From: Candidatus Cellulosilyticum pullistercoris
Lineage (GTDB): Bacteria; Bacillota; Clostridia; Lachnospirales; Cellulosilyticaceae
Assembly (NCBI GenBank): GCA_018883705.1
Contig: JAHLFQ010000219.1
Location: forward strand, 1 to 18,401
Direction: 5' to 3'
DNA: 18,401 bases
Part shown: in pieces, positions 7,689-14,197 of the stretch
Position numbering within the stretch: the first letter of the stretch is position 1
How the letters are laid out: each line of letters begins with the position of its first letter
Translations under genes and position numbers: made by a program
Notes under the pieces: model-generated
What the model was told of the DNA's origin: nothing
The model's database searches: none
Seen by the model: only the letters and a program-made list of their open reading frames with translations

Positions 7689-8474
7689 TTAAAGTGTATC
7701 TATTAAAACCTGAATGTGTTTTCTATAGATGCTTCGTATTCTTTCGTTCTCACCTAATCCTTTAAATTCACACTTTACCTGATAGCCTGCCTTTTTAAGT
7801 TTTACTTCCCAGCTTTCCTCTACTTGCTCCATCATGCTCTTTCGTGCGTGATGTCCAGCCACAAGCATAAAGGGGATAATTCTCACAACTTTATATCCTT
7901 TTTGATCAAAATGCTTCATAACATCTTCTATACGCGGAAAGGCATCAATGGTAGCTACATAAATGTTTTCATACCCTCGATCTTTAAACATATAATCAAG
8001 TGCTGCATAGCTTACACTCATAAAATGTTCTGCTCCATGCCCCATACATAAAATCACTTCATCTTCTTCCACCTTATCTATTTTATTTACAAAAGCTTCT
8101 ATTACCTCAAAATAATCCTCTACAGAAGTAAGAAGTGGCTCTCCAATATAAAGCGCTTCAAATCCTTGCCTATACCATTCTAAAGTTTCACGCATTCTTT
8201 CATATTCTAATCCCTTAATGATAAAGGTAGGTTGTACAATAACTGTTTTGATTCCATCCTCCTTCATCTTTTCTAGGGCCTTCGCCACATCATTTACCTC
8301 TATTCCCCTTTCATTTAATTCTTTAATAATTCTTGAACTTGTAAAAGCTTGATAGACGCTATATTCTGGATAGGCCTCCTGCATCTCTTTTTCTATTTGA
8401 TCAATACTTTTCTTTCTCGTTTCCTCATAGCTAGAGCCAAAACTTACTACTAAAATCCCTCTCTTATCCATCAT
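7689..8474 (-). CDS. cbiK: Class II chelatase, CbiK-type sirohydrochlorin cobaltochelatase (possibly ferrochelatase for siroheme)
   Basis: Inserts a divalent metal into sirohydrochlorin: cobalt on the anaerobic B12 route, or iron to give siroheme. The 261-residue protein matches CbiK in length and motifs: an N-terminal VSFGSSYEETR (10-20), the first metal-binding histidine in MGHGAEH (His146) and the second in LVAGHHARKSM (His208), equivalent to His145 and His207 of Salmonella CbiK. There is no signal peptide. Of the nearby ATGs I use 8474, with AGGAGG 6 bases upstream. No other cobalamin gene is nearby; the genes downstream encode siroheme-dependent AsrABC, which makes an iron-inserting role attractive but unproven. 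No clear terminator separates it from asrA, so read-through is possible. Confidence 0.88.
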   Translation of the reverse strand: MMDKRGILVVSFGSSYEETRKKSIDQIEKEMQEAYPEYSVYQAFTSSRIIKELNERGIEVNDVAKALEKMKEDGIKTVIVQPTFIIKGLEYERMRETLEWYRQGFEALYIGEPLLTSVEDYFEVIEAFVNKIDKVEEDEVILCMGHGAEHFMSVSYAALDYMFKDRGYENIYVATIDAFPRIEDVMKHFDQKGYKVVRIIPFMLVAGHHARKSMMEQVEESWEVKLKKAGYQVKCEFKGLGENERIRSIYRKHIQVLIDTL

Positions 8475-8561
8475 CTTAAACCTCCTTCTTTTCATTACCA
8501 TCTATACAAATAAGAAATAATCTAGCTAAAGTAAGTTTACTCTTTTTCATTTTTTTCATAC

Positions 8562-8597
8562 AAAAAAGGTGTTTCAAACAAAATTTGAAACACCTTT
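8562..8597 (-). terminator. Rho-independent terminator after spoVG
   Basis: AAAGGTGTTTCAAA (8565-8578) pairs perfectly over 14 bases with TTTGAAACACCTTT (8584-8597) around a CAAAA loop (plus-strand reading). On the minus strand the stem is followed by TTTTTT, 12 bases after the spoVG stop. Very typical intrinsic terminator, separating spoVG from cbiK. Confidence 0.92.
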
Positions 8598-8609
8598 AAA
8601 TATTATGTA

Positions 8610-8915
8610 TTATTCTGCGTATCCAAGCTCCCCTTCATCTGCTATTGCAACTTCATCAGAAAGAAGTACCATTTCATATTTTTCAAGCACTTGATTTTGA
8701 ATACGGTCTCTTGTTTCTGAATTGATAGGATGCGCAATATCTCTAAACTCACCATCAAGAGTTTTACGACTTGGCATTGCGATGAAACGACCTTTGTCCC
8801 CCTCAATTACTTTGATATCATGTACTACAAATTCATTATCAAATGTAACTGATACAACTGCCTTCATCTTACCCTCTTTATTGATTTTTCTTACTCTAAT
8901 ATCTGTGATTTCCAT
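8610..8915 (-). CDS. spoVG: Septation regulator / RNA-binding protein SpoVG
   Basis: SpoVG is a small conserved nucleic-acid-binding protein, tied in Bacillus to asymmetric septation and sporulation and in other Firmicutes to cell wall and virulence regulation. The 101-residue protein opens with MEITDIRVRKI and carries the strongly conserved GRFIAMPSRKT near residues 43-53 and FRDIAHPINSETR near 57-69. The ATG at 8915 is preceded by GGGAGGAT; a TTG two codons upstream is less likely. A strong sigma-A promoter and a strong terminator make it a monocistronic unit here, whereas Bacillus has spoVG next to glmU and prs. It is flanked by glgD upstream and cbiK downstream. Confidence 0.97.
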   Translation of the reverse strand: MEITDIRVRKINKEGKMKAVVSVTFDNEFVVHDIKVIEGDKGRFIAMPSRKTLDGEFRDIAHPINSETRDRIQNQVLEKYEMVLLSDEVAIADEGELGYAE

Positions 8916-8982
8916 TAGCAAATCCTCCCTGTTATTAACTAGTGCCTTGATGGCTATCCCATTAATAAAATATTATTTTTAT

Positions 8983-9018
8983 TATTTGAATTATATGATA
9001 TTTTTTGCAAATAGTCAA
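8983..9018 (-). promoter_or_regulatory. Strong sigma-A promoter of spoVG
   Basis: On the minus strand TTGACT (-35, 9013-9018) and a perfect TATAAT (-10, 8990-8995) are separated by exactly 17 bases, giving a start near 8983 and a leader of about 68 bases. The surrounding DNA is very AT-rich. I did not see a convincing sigma-H site, which drives spoVG in Bacillus. Confidence 0.8.
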
Positions 9019-9104
9019 TATTTTTTTGTTTTGACTTATAATTCCATTATTATATATAAAAAAACAATAGCTTTTTAGTGATTTTGACGACATTTTTGTT
9101 TATT

Positions 9105-10214
9105 TTAAACAATATCTCTTTTCTCTAATAAAATAATATCTTTTTTTGTTCCAATTACCTTTTGACCATCTGACACAAATACTTGTTTATCTAAAATAGC
9201 ATTTTCTATAATGCAATTCTTTCCAATGGTAGCCCCTTCCATAATGATTGAATCTTTTACCTTTGTGCCTTCCCCTACAAATACTTTTCTAAATAGTACA
9301 GAACCCTCAACCTGACCATTTACAATGTCTCCGCCACTTATGATACTATTTACCACTCTTGCTCTTGCATTAAATTTTGCAGGTGGCTCATCCTTAGCTT
9401 TTGTATAAATATAGGGATAAGTATTAAAGAATAAATTTCTAACCTCTGGTGTTAAGAAGTCCATATTAATACGATAAAATTCATTAATATCTCTGATTCG
9501 TCTCCAGTATCCTTCAAAATGATAACCATAAATTTTAAGCTTTTTACGATAGCGGATAATAATATCATTTACAATGCTATATCTACCTTCTGTCTCTAAC
9601 AGTTCTAGAAGTTTAATAAGCAGTTCTCTACTGATCACGTAGGTTCCTAATGAAACCGTAGTATATTGTGGATTTAAGGGTTTTTCTTCAAAATCAATCA
9701 TCTGCTTATTATCATCTAGACCGATGACTCCATAATCCTCAACTGAATACGTATTCATATCTTTATATGCAATTGTAATATCCGCATTTTTCTGTTCATG
9801 ATACTTAATGAGCTTTTCATAATCCATTTTATAGATTTGTTCTCCTGAAGTAATCACAACATAGGGTTCATTACTTTTCTTTAAAAAATCGATATTTTGA
9901 AATATAGAATCTGCTGTTCCTCTAAAGCCATAGGTTTCTTGATTCTGCATCGTTGGCGTAAACAAAAAAAGTCCTGTCTTTTTTCGACCAAAATCCCACC
10001 ATTTAGAAGAACTCACATGATCGGCTAGAGATCTTGCACTATACTGAGAAATAACGGCAACCTTCTTGATCCCAGAATTACTCAGATTGCTTAAGGCAAA
10101 ATCAATTGCTCTATAAGAACCACCAATAGGCATAGCTGCTACGTTTCTTTGTTTTGTAAGTACACCAAGCGTGCTTCTCTTTCCACCTGCTAAAATAACT
10201 CCTATCGCTCTCAT
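9105..10214 (-). CDS. glgD: GlgD, non-catalytic/regulatory subunit of ADP-glucose pyrophosphorylase
   Basis: Partner of GlgC in the heteromeric Firmicute ADP-glucose pyrophosphorylase, first committed step of glycogen synthesis; cytosolic. The 369-residue protein has a nucleotidyltransferase domain and a C-terminal hexapeptide beta-helix (from about residue 285). Compared with GlgC of the same operon, key positions are changed: GGQGSRLG is GGKRSTLG (Arg18 to Thr15), the Lys of AKPAV is Val25, the catalytic Asp of SGDHVYKMDY is Glu125 in SGEQIYKMDY, and YWRDIG is YWRRIR. This fits a subunit that modulates activity or allostery, as known for GlgD of Bacilli and Clostridia. The ATG at 10214 follows the glgC stop by 11 bases, with AGGGGGA as ribosome binding site. 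Confidence 0.93.
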   Translation of the reverse strand: MRAIGVILAGGKRSTLGVLTKQRNVAAMPIGGSYRAIDFALSNLSNSGIKKVAVISQYSARSLADHVSSSKWWDFGRKKTGLFLFTPTMQNQETYGFRGTADSIFQNIDFLKKSNEPYVVITSGEQIYKMDYEKLIKYHEQKNADITIAYKDMNTYSVEDYGVIGLDDNKQMIDFEEKPLNPQYTTVSLGTYVISRELLIKLLELLETEGRYSIVNDIIIRYRKKLKIYGYHFEGYWRRIRDINEFYRINMDFLTPEVRNLFFNTYPYIYTKAKDEPPAKFNARARVVNSIISGGDIVNGQVEGSVLFRKVFVGEGTKVKDSIIMEGATIGKNCIIENAILDKQVFVSDGQKVIGTKKDIILLEKRDIV

Positions 10215-10225
10215 ACCTTTTCCCC

Positions 10226-11491
10226 CTATATAATTAGTGAATGTCCACTCTCTAATTTTCCATCTTCATAGTGTGTTTGTAAGGTATATCCACTGACTTC
10301 GCAGTTCTTTCCGATTTTTACATTATCCGGTATCACTGTATTATCGCTAATTGCAGTAATACCACTAGAGTAGATATGAGGTTTTGTGATATGAGGTATC
10401 GCTTCACCAACTCCAATACAGGTGTTTTCCCCAATCTCACACTTTTCAGAAACAATACATGTCTCCAAATTAGCACCCTTTCTAATAATGGTTTCACTCA
10501 TAATAATAGAGTTCTTAATAACAACTCCCTCTTCAACAATCACACGAGGTCCAAGCACAGAGTTATAAACAGAGCCATAAATCTCACAACCTTCTGATAT
10601 AATAGATTGCTCAATCGTAGCCTCTAAGCCAATATATTGAGGTAATTGATGTTCAATGTTAGTGTATATTTTCCAAAATTCATCATAAAGATTAAATATA
10701 GGAACTGTTTCGGTTAATTCCATATTTGCTTTCCAATAAGCATCAATTGTTCCTATATCTCTCCAATAGTCATTAAATCTATAAGCATAAACATTCTTCT
10801 TTCCGTTAATCATCTCAGGTATGATATGCTTACCAAAGTCACTATCTTCATGAATGCTATTATCTCTAATTAGGGCTTCTTTAAGTACCTTCCATGTAAA
10901 AATATAAATCCCCATAGAGGCTAAATTACTTTTTGGATTTTGTGGTTTTTCTTCAAACTCAACAATTCGTCCACTCTCATCAGTATTCATAATACCAAAT
11001 TGATTGGCAATATCTATTGGTACCTCAATAACAGCTATGGTTGCATCTGAATGATTCTTTTTATGTTCTTCAAGCATTGCACTATAATCCATTTTATAGA
11101 CGTGGTCCCCAGATAACACTAATATATATTCAGGATTGTATTCATCGATATAACGGATATTATGATAAATTGCATTGGCCGTTCCAGAATACCAAGAGCC
11201 TTCATTACCTGTCTTTAAAAAAGGTGGCAATACAGTAACTCCACCATTTCTTCTATCCAAATCCCAAGGAATTCCAATTCCGATGTGTTTGGTTAATAAT
11301 AGTGGTTCATATTGTGTTAATACACCAACTGTATCAATGCCGGAGTTAATACAGTTACTAAGAGGAAAGTCAATGATTCTATATTTTCCCCCAAACATGA
11401 CAGCAGGCTTTGCAATTTGTTTAGTTAGTGTTCCTAACCTGCTACCTTGCCCCCCTGCTAATAGCATAGCAATCATTTCTTTCTTATTCAT
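10226..11491 (-). CDS. glgC: Glucose-1-phosphate adenylyltransferase (ADP-glucose pyrophosphorylase), catalytic subunit
   Basis: Forms ADP-glucose and pyrophosphate from glucose 1-phosphate and ATP for glycogen synthesis. The 421-residue protein has the full catalytic set: GGQGSRLGTLTKQIAKPAV (13-31, with Arg18 and Lys28), GSWYSGTANAIYHN (98-111), SGDHVYKMDY with Asp129 (equivalent to Asp142 of the E. coli enzyme), FEEKP, and YWRDIGTI. A left-handed beta-helix forms the C-terminus. The ATG at 11491 has a G-rich AGGGGGGG ribosome binding site. It has its own promoter (11558-11586) and is followed directly by glgD. Neither glgA, glgB nor glgP is in the window. Its place between purR and spoVG is not part of the Bacillus order. 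Confidence 0.96.
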   Translation of the reverse strand: MNKKEMIAMLLAGGQGSRLGTLTKQIAKPAVMFGGKYRIIDFPLSNCINSGIDTVGVLTQYEPLLLTKHIGIGIPWDLDRRNGGVTVLPPFLKTGNEGSWYSGTANAIYHNIRYIDEYNPEYILVLSGDHVYKMDYSAMLEEHKKNHSDATIAVIEVPIDIANQFGIMNTDESGRIVEFEEKPQNPKSNLASMGIYIFTWKVLKEALIRDNSIHEDSDFGKHIIPEMINGKKNVYAYRFNDYWRDIGTIDAYWKANMELTETVPIFNLYDEFWKIYTNIEHQLPQYIGLEATIEQSIISEGCEIYGSVYNSVLGPRVIVEEGVVIKNSIIMSETIIRKGANLETCIVSEKCEIGENTCIGVGEAIPHITKPHIYSSGITAISDNTVIPDNVKIGKNCEVSGYTLQTHYEDGKLESGHSLII

Positions 11492-11550
11492 GCAACCCCC
11501 CCTAACTCAATCTTACGAGTTTAGTTTGAATAATGATGATGTTTACTGTG

Positions 11551-11586
11551 TATTAGCATTGTAACATTTTTCCAATTTTTTTACAA
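11551..11586 (-). promoter_or_regulatory. Candidate sigma-A promoter of glgCD
   Basis: On the minus strand TTGTAA (11581-11586) and TACAAT (11558-11563) are separated by 17 bases, with a predicted start near 11551 and a leader of about 60 bases. Both hexamers match the consensus well and no competing element is seen nearby. Confidence 0.65.
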
Positions 11587-11615
11587 GAATCATTTGAGTG
11601 ATATATTTTTAAAAT

Positions 11616-11635
11616 AAAAATATTCAAATATTTTT
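11616..11635 (-). terminator. Possible weak terminator after purR
   Basis: AAAAATATT and AATATTTTT form an A-T-only inverted repeat just past the purR stop, followed on the minus strand by ATTTTAAAAAT. Without G-C pairs it would be a weak hairpin and may simply reflect AT-rich DNA; purR read-through into glgCD is possible. Confidence 0.25.
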
Positions 11636-11646
11636 GTATGCATTTT

Positions 11647-12456
11647 TTATTGATTATTATAAATATCTACTACCTTATTATTTTCATCTACAGCATCTAA
11701 CCATAAAAGTGTTTTAAAATCTTCCACAACTTTAGTTTCTGGAACTTTTGTTGCCATGAGTACACCTATTCCAACTAATTGTGCTTCAAATTCCTGCATC
11801 AGCTCAATAATACCTTTTGCTGTCCCACCAGCTTTCATAAAATCATCTATAAATAATACTTTTGAACCTTTTTTAATGGCTCTTGTAGAAAGACACATTG
11901 TATTAATACGATGATTACTTCCAGTAATATAATTTAAATGAATAGCTGTTCCATCTGTAAGCTTAGTTTGATTACGTACTACTACCATAGGTTTATTAAG
12001 TGCCATAGCTGTCATTAATGCAATGGGTATCCCCTTTGTTTCTATTGTAATAATATAATCTACATCCGTTCCTTTAAATAGACTTGCCAAGGCGCGTCCA
12101 ATATTTTTTGAAATTTGAGGTGAATACAGTAGGTCATTCATATAAATATAGCCACCAGGAATGATTCTATCTGATGTATTAATAAGCTCAGAAAGTTCCT
12201 TAGTAAACGATTTAATCTGCGCATCTGTCATCAGCGGATTATAGTAAACACCACCTGCTGCTCCTGATACGGTTTCAATGGTTCCTAATTCATAGTTATT
12301 AAAAATTTCTTTAACCATATCTAAGTCTTCGCTAATGGTCGACTTAGCACAATTAAACAAATTACAAAAATAAGTTAATGTATAAATTTTATTAGGATTA
12401 TCTGTCAGGATATTTGTAATAACACTAATGCGATCATGTTTTTGAACTTTTTTCAT
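11647..12456 (-). CDS. purR: Pur operon repressor PurR
   Basis: PRPP-responsive repressor of purine synthesis and transport genes in Firmicutes. The 269-residue protein has an N-terminal winged-helix DNA-binding domain (about residues 5-75, with LTYFCNLFNCAKSTISEDL) and a phosphoribosyltransferase-fold domain that binds PRPP without catalysis, with the loop VLFIDDFMKAGGTAKG near 200-215. I use the ATG at 12456, with AAGGAG 6 bases upstream; the frame opens further to 12495, but that codon lacks a ribosome binding site and lies before the predicted transcription start (about 12487). It diverges from murC and heads the purR-spoVG-glmU-prs backbone. A PurBox-like sequence overlapping its -35 element suggests autoregulation. 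Confidence 0.96.
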   Translation of the reverse strand: MKKVQKHDRISVITNILTDNPNKIYTLTYFCNLFNCAKSTISEDLDMVKEIFNNYELGTIETVSGAAGGVYYNPLMTDAQIKSFTKELSELINTSDRIIPGGYIYMNDLLYSPQISKNIGRALASLFKGTDVDYIITIETKGIPIALMTAMALNKPMVVVRNQTKLTDGTAIHLNYITGSNHRINTMCLSTRAIKKGSKVLFIDDFMKAGGTAKGIIELMQEFEAQLVGIGVLMATKVPETKVVEDFKTLLWLDAVDENNKVVDIYNNQ

Positions 12457-12486
12457 TTTTTTCTCCTTTTCACCGCTTCTTTTATT

Positions 12487-12522
12487 ACTTTTCATTATAC
12501 GCTATTATGGATTTAAAGTCGA
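12487..12522 (-). promoter_or_regulatory. Candidate sigma-A promoter of purR
   Basis: On the minus strand TCGACT (12517-12522) and a perfect TATAAT (12494-12499) are separated by 17 bases, giving a start near 12487. This places the first usable start codon at 12456. Confidence 0.6.
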
Positions 12523-12527
12523 ATATT
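12516..12527 (+). promoter_or_regulatory. PurBox-like sequence overlapping purR -35
   Basis: AAGTCGAATATT matches the Bacillus PurBox AWWWCGAACWWT at 10 of 12 positions and overlaps the candidate purR -35 element. Known PurBoxes come in inverted pairs; I did not find the second box here, so the call is tentative. Confidence 0.35.
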
Positions 12528-12569
12528 TAAAATGATTACTTTAATAATATTCATATCTCATAAAAAAAT

Positions 12570-12606
12570 TTGTTTATTATTTTATTCTTGGTATATAATT
12601 ATAAAA
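12570..12606 (+). promoter_or_regulatory. Candidate sigma-A promoter of murC
   Basis: TTGTTT (12570-12575) and TATAAT (12594-12599) are separated by 18 bases, with a start near 12606 and a leader of about 74 bases. The region is very AT-rich, so chance matches are likely; the position is right for murC. Confidence 0.5.
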
Positions 12607-12612
12607 TAACTT

Positions 12613-12643
12613 GATGCATACTATGTATAAGCATCTTTATTTT
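12613..12643 (+). promoter_or_regulatory. Hairpin with U-rich tail in the murC leader
   Basis: GATGCATAC (12613-12621) can pair with GTAT-AA-GCATC (12625-12635) through a 3-base loop and a 2-base bulge, and is followed by TTTATTTT. It begins a few bases after the predicted transcription start. It could be a weak attenuator or a 5' stabilising hairpin; the stem is short and mostly A-T. Confidence 0.3.
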
Positions 12644-12679
12644 ATGAAGAATATCTTATTCATCGAAAGGATCATTACT

Positions 12680-14062
12680 ATGTCAAATCATCATTCATTA
12701 TTAGATAAAAATAAAATCCACTTCATCGGTATTGGTGGCGTCAGCATGAGCGGCCTTGCAGAAATTATTTTTAGCAAAGGTTATAAAGTAACTGGCTCAG
12801 ATATGAAACATTCTCTAACGACTTCTCATCTTGAATCATTAGGTGTTCCTATCTACTATGGTCATGATGCCAATAATATTGAAGAAGGTGTTGACCTTAT
12901 TGTTTATACCGCTGCTGTTCATGAAGACAACCCAGAAATTCAAGCTGCTAAAGCACGTGGCATTGAGCTGATGACACGTTCCGTTTTTTTAGGGCTACTT
13001 ATGCATCATTTTGAGTATCCTATTTGTATTTCTGGTACTCATGGAAAAACAACTACCACTTCTATGCTCTCACATGCTTTACTTTCAGCCAACTTAGATC
13101 CAACCATCACAGTAGGGGGTATCTTAAAAGCAATTAAAGGTAATATACACATTGGCCACTCTAAATACTTTTTAACTGAGGCTTGTGAATACTGTGATAG
13201 CTTTTTAGATTTCTTCCCTCATATTGGTGTGATCTTAAATATTGAAGCAGATCACTTAGACTACTTTAAGGATGTTCATCAAATCAGAAATTCCTTTCAA
13301 AAATTTGCTTCTAAAATTCCAACGGATGGCTTCTTATCTATTAATGGAACAATCTCTGACCTAGAAGATTTTACTGCACCTTTATCTTGTAAGATTGAAA
13401 CTTTTGGTATTGGAGATCACTATGATTGGACTGCAAAGAATATCTCTTATAACGAAAAAGCTTGTGCAAGTTTTGATGTTTATTATGAAAGTGAGTTCGT
13501 AGAGCATTTAACACTTCATGTTCCTGGGGAGCATAACATCTTAAACTGCCTTGCAGTATGTAGTGTTTGCAATTATCTAGGTGTTGATTTAAGTCTATTA
13601 AATAAAGGACTAGAAGATTTTAAAGGTGCCGACCAACGTTTTGAAATCAAAGGTGAAGTCAATGGCATCACTATTGTAGATGATTATGCCCATCATCCAA
13701 CTGAAATCTCTGCTACTTTAGAAGTTGCTATGCGTTATCCTCATAAGAATCTCTATGTGGTATTCCAACCTCATACTTATACTCGCACGAGAGCTTTCTT
13801 AGATGAGTTTGCCAAAGCGCTTTCTGTATGTCCAAATATTATTCTTACAGATATCTATGCTGCCCGTGAGAAAAATCCTGGTGATATTTCTTCCCTTGAT
13901 ATCGTAAATCGTATTCGTAATCTTGGTAAAGAAGCACTTTATATTCCAGATTTTAACGATATTGCTACTTACTTAAAAGAAAATGCGCAAAAAGGTGATG
14001 TCATCATCACTATGGGAGCTGGCAACGTCAATCAAATCGCTTCTATTCTTTTAAATCAATAG
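12680..14062 (+). CDS. murC: UDP-N-acetylmuramate--L-alanine ligase
   Basis: Cytosolic Mur ligase that adds L-alanine to UDP-MurNAc, the first amino acid of the peptidoglycan stem. The 460-residue protein has the full family plan: the UDP-binding N-terminal fold IHFIGIGGVSMSGLA (13-27), the ATP loop SGTHGKTTTT (118-127), NIEADHLDYF in the central domain, and the DDYAHHPTEI signature in the C-terminal domain. I use the ATG at 12680, with GAAAGGA upstream at 8-base spacing; the frame opens to 12611, but the extra 23 residues lack a ribosome binding site and would start almost at the predicted transcription start. It diverges from purR, and a strong terminator follows it. Confidence 0.97.
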   Translation: MSNHHSLLDKNKIHFIGIGGVSMSGLAEIIFSKGYKVTGSDMKHSLTTSHLESLGVPIYYGHDANNIEEGVDLIVYTAAVHEDNPEIQAAKARGIELMTRSVFLGLLMHHFEYPICISGTHGKTTTTSMLSHALLSANLDPTITVGGILKAIKGNIHIGHSKYFLTEACEYCDSFLDFFPHIGVILNIEADHLDYFKDVHQIRNSFQKFASKIPTDGFLSINGTISDLEDFTAPLSCKIETFGIGDHYDWTAKNISYNEKACASFDVYYESEFVEHLTLHVPGEHNILNCLAVCSVCNYLGVDLSLLNKGLEDFKGADQRFEIKGEVNGITIVDDYAHHPTEISATLEVAMRYPHKNLYVVFQPHTYTRTRAFLDEFAKALSVCPNIILTDIYAAREKNPGDISSLDIVNRIRNLGKEALYIPDFNDIATYLKENAQKGDVIITMGAGNVNQIASILLNQ

Positions 14063-14093
14063 TCTGATTCCCTACTTACTATTAGAACCTTTT

Positions 14094-14120
14094 AATCTCC
14101 CCTTAGATGGGGAGATTTTC
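14094..14120 (+). terminator. Rho-independent terminator after murC
   Basis: AATCTCCCC (14094-14102) pairs with GGGGAGATT (14109-14117) around a 6-base loop and runs into TTTTCATTTATTT. Good G-C content and position, 31 bases after the stop codon. Confidence 0.9.
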
Positions 14121-14152
14121 ATTTATTTACTTATCCTATTTCTCTTATTTTG

Positions 14153-14161
14153 TGCTATAAT
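14153..14161 (+). promoter_or_regulatory. Extended -10 promoter of the dnaD-dnaC operon
   Basis: TGCTATAAT is a perfect extended -10 (TGN plus TATAAT), with a start near 14168. There is no good -35 at 17 bases, which an extended -10 promoter can do without. It sits between the murC terminator and the AAGGAGG of the DnaD gene. Confidence 0.6.
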
Positions 14162-14197
14162 ACTAAGACATAAAATCTTTTATAAGGAGGCATTCCT

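Noticed and set aside
9031..9058. Plus-strand TTGACT with TATATA 16 bases on, a possible antisense promoter toward glgD
   Set aside because: The region is extremely AT-rich and such matches are expected by chance; no plus-strand gene or terminator follows.
8722..9078. Plus-strand frame of 118 codons opposite spoVG and its promoter
   Set aside because: Antisense shadow of the strongly conserved spoVG; composition and lack of a ribosome binding site speak against a gene.
9096..9112. TTGTTTATTTTAAACAA palindrome at the end of glgD, resembling a Rex operator
   Set aside because: Spacing and half-sites do not match the Rex consensus TTGTTAA-N4-TTAACAA, and it overlaps the glgD stop, not a promoter. 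It is also a weak A-T hairpin without a U run.
11175..11564. Plus-strand frame of 129 codons opposite the start of glgC
   Set aside because: Antisense to the conserved GlgC N-terminus, and it runs into the AT-rich leader; no recognisable domain.
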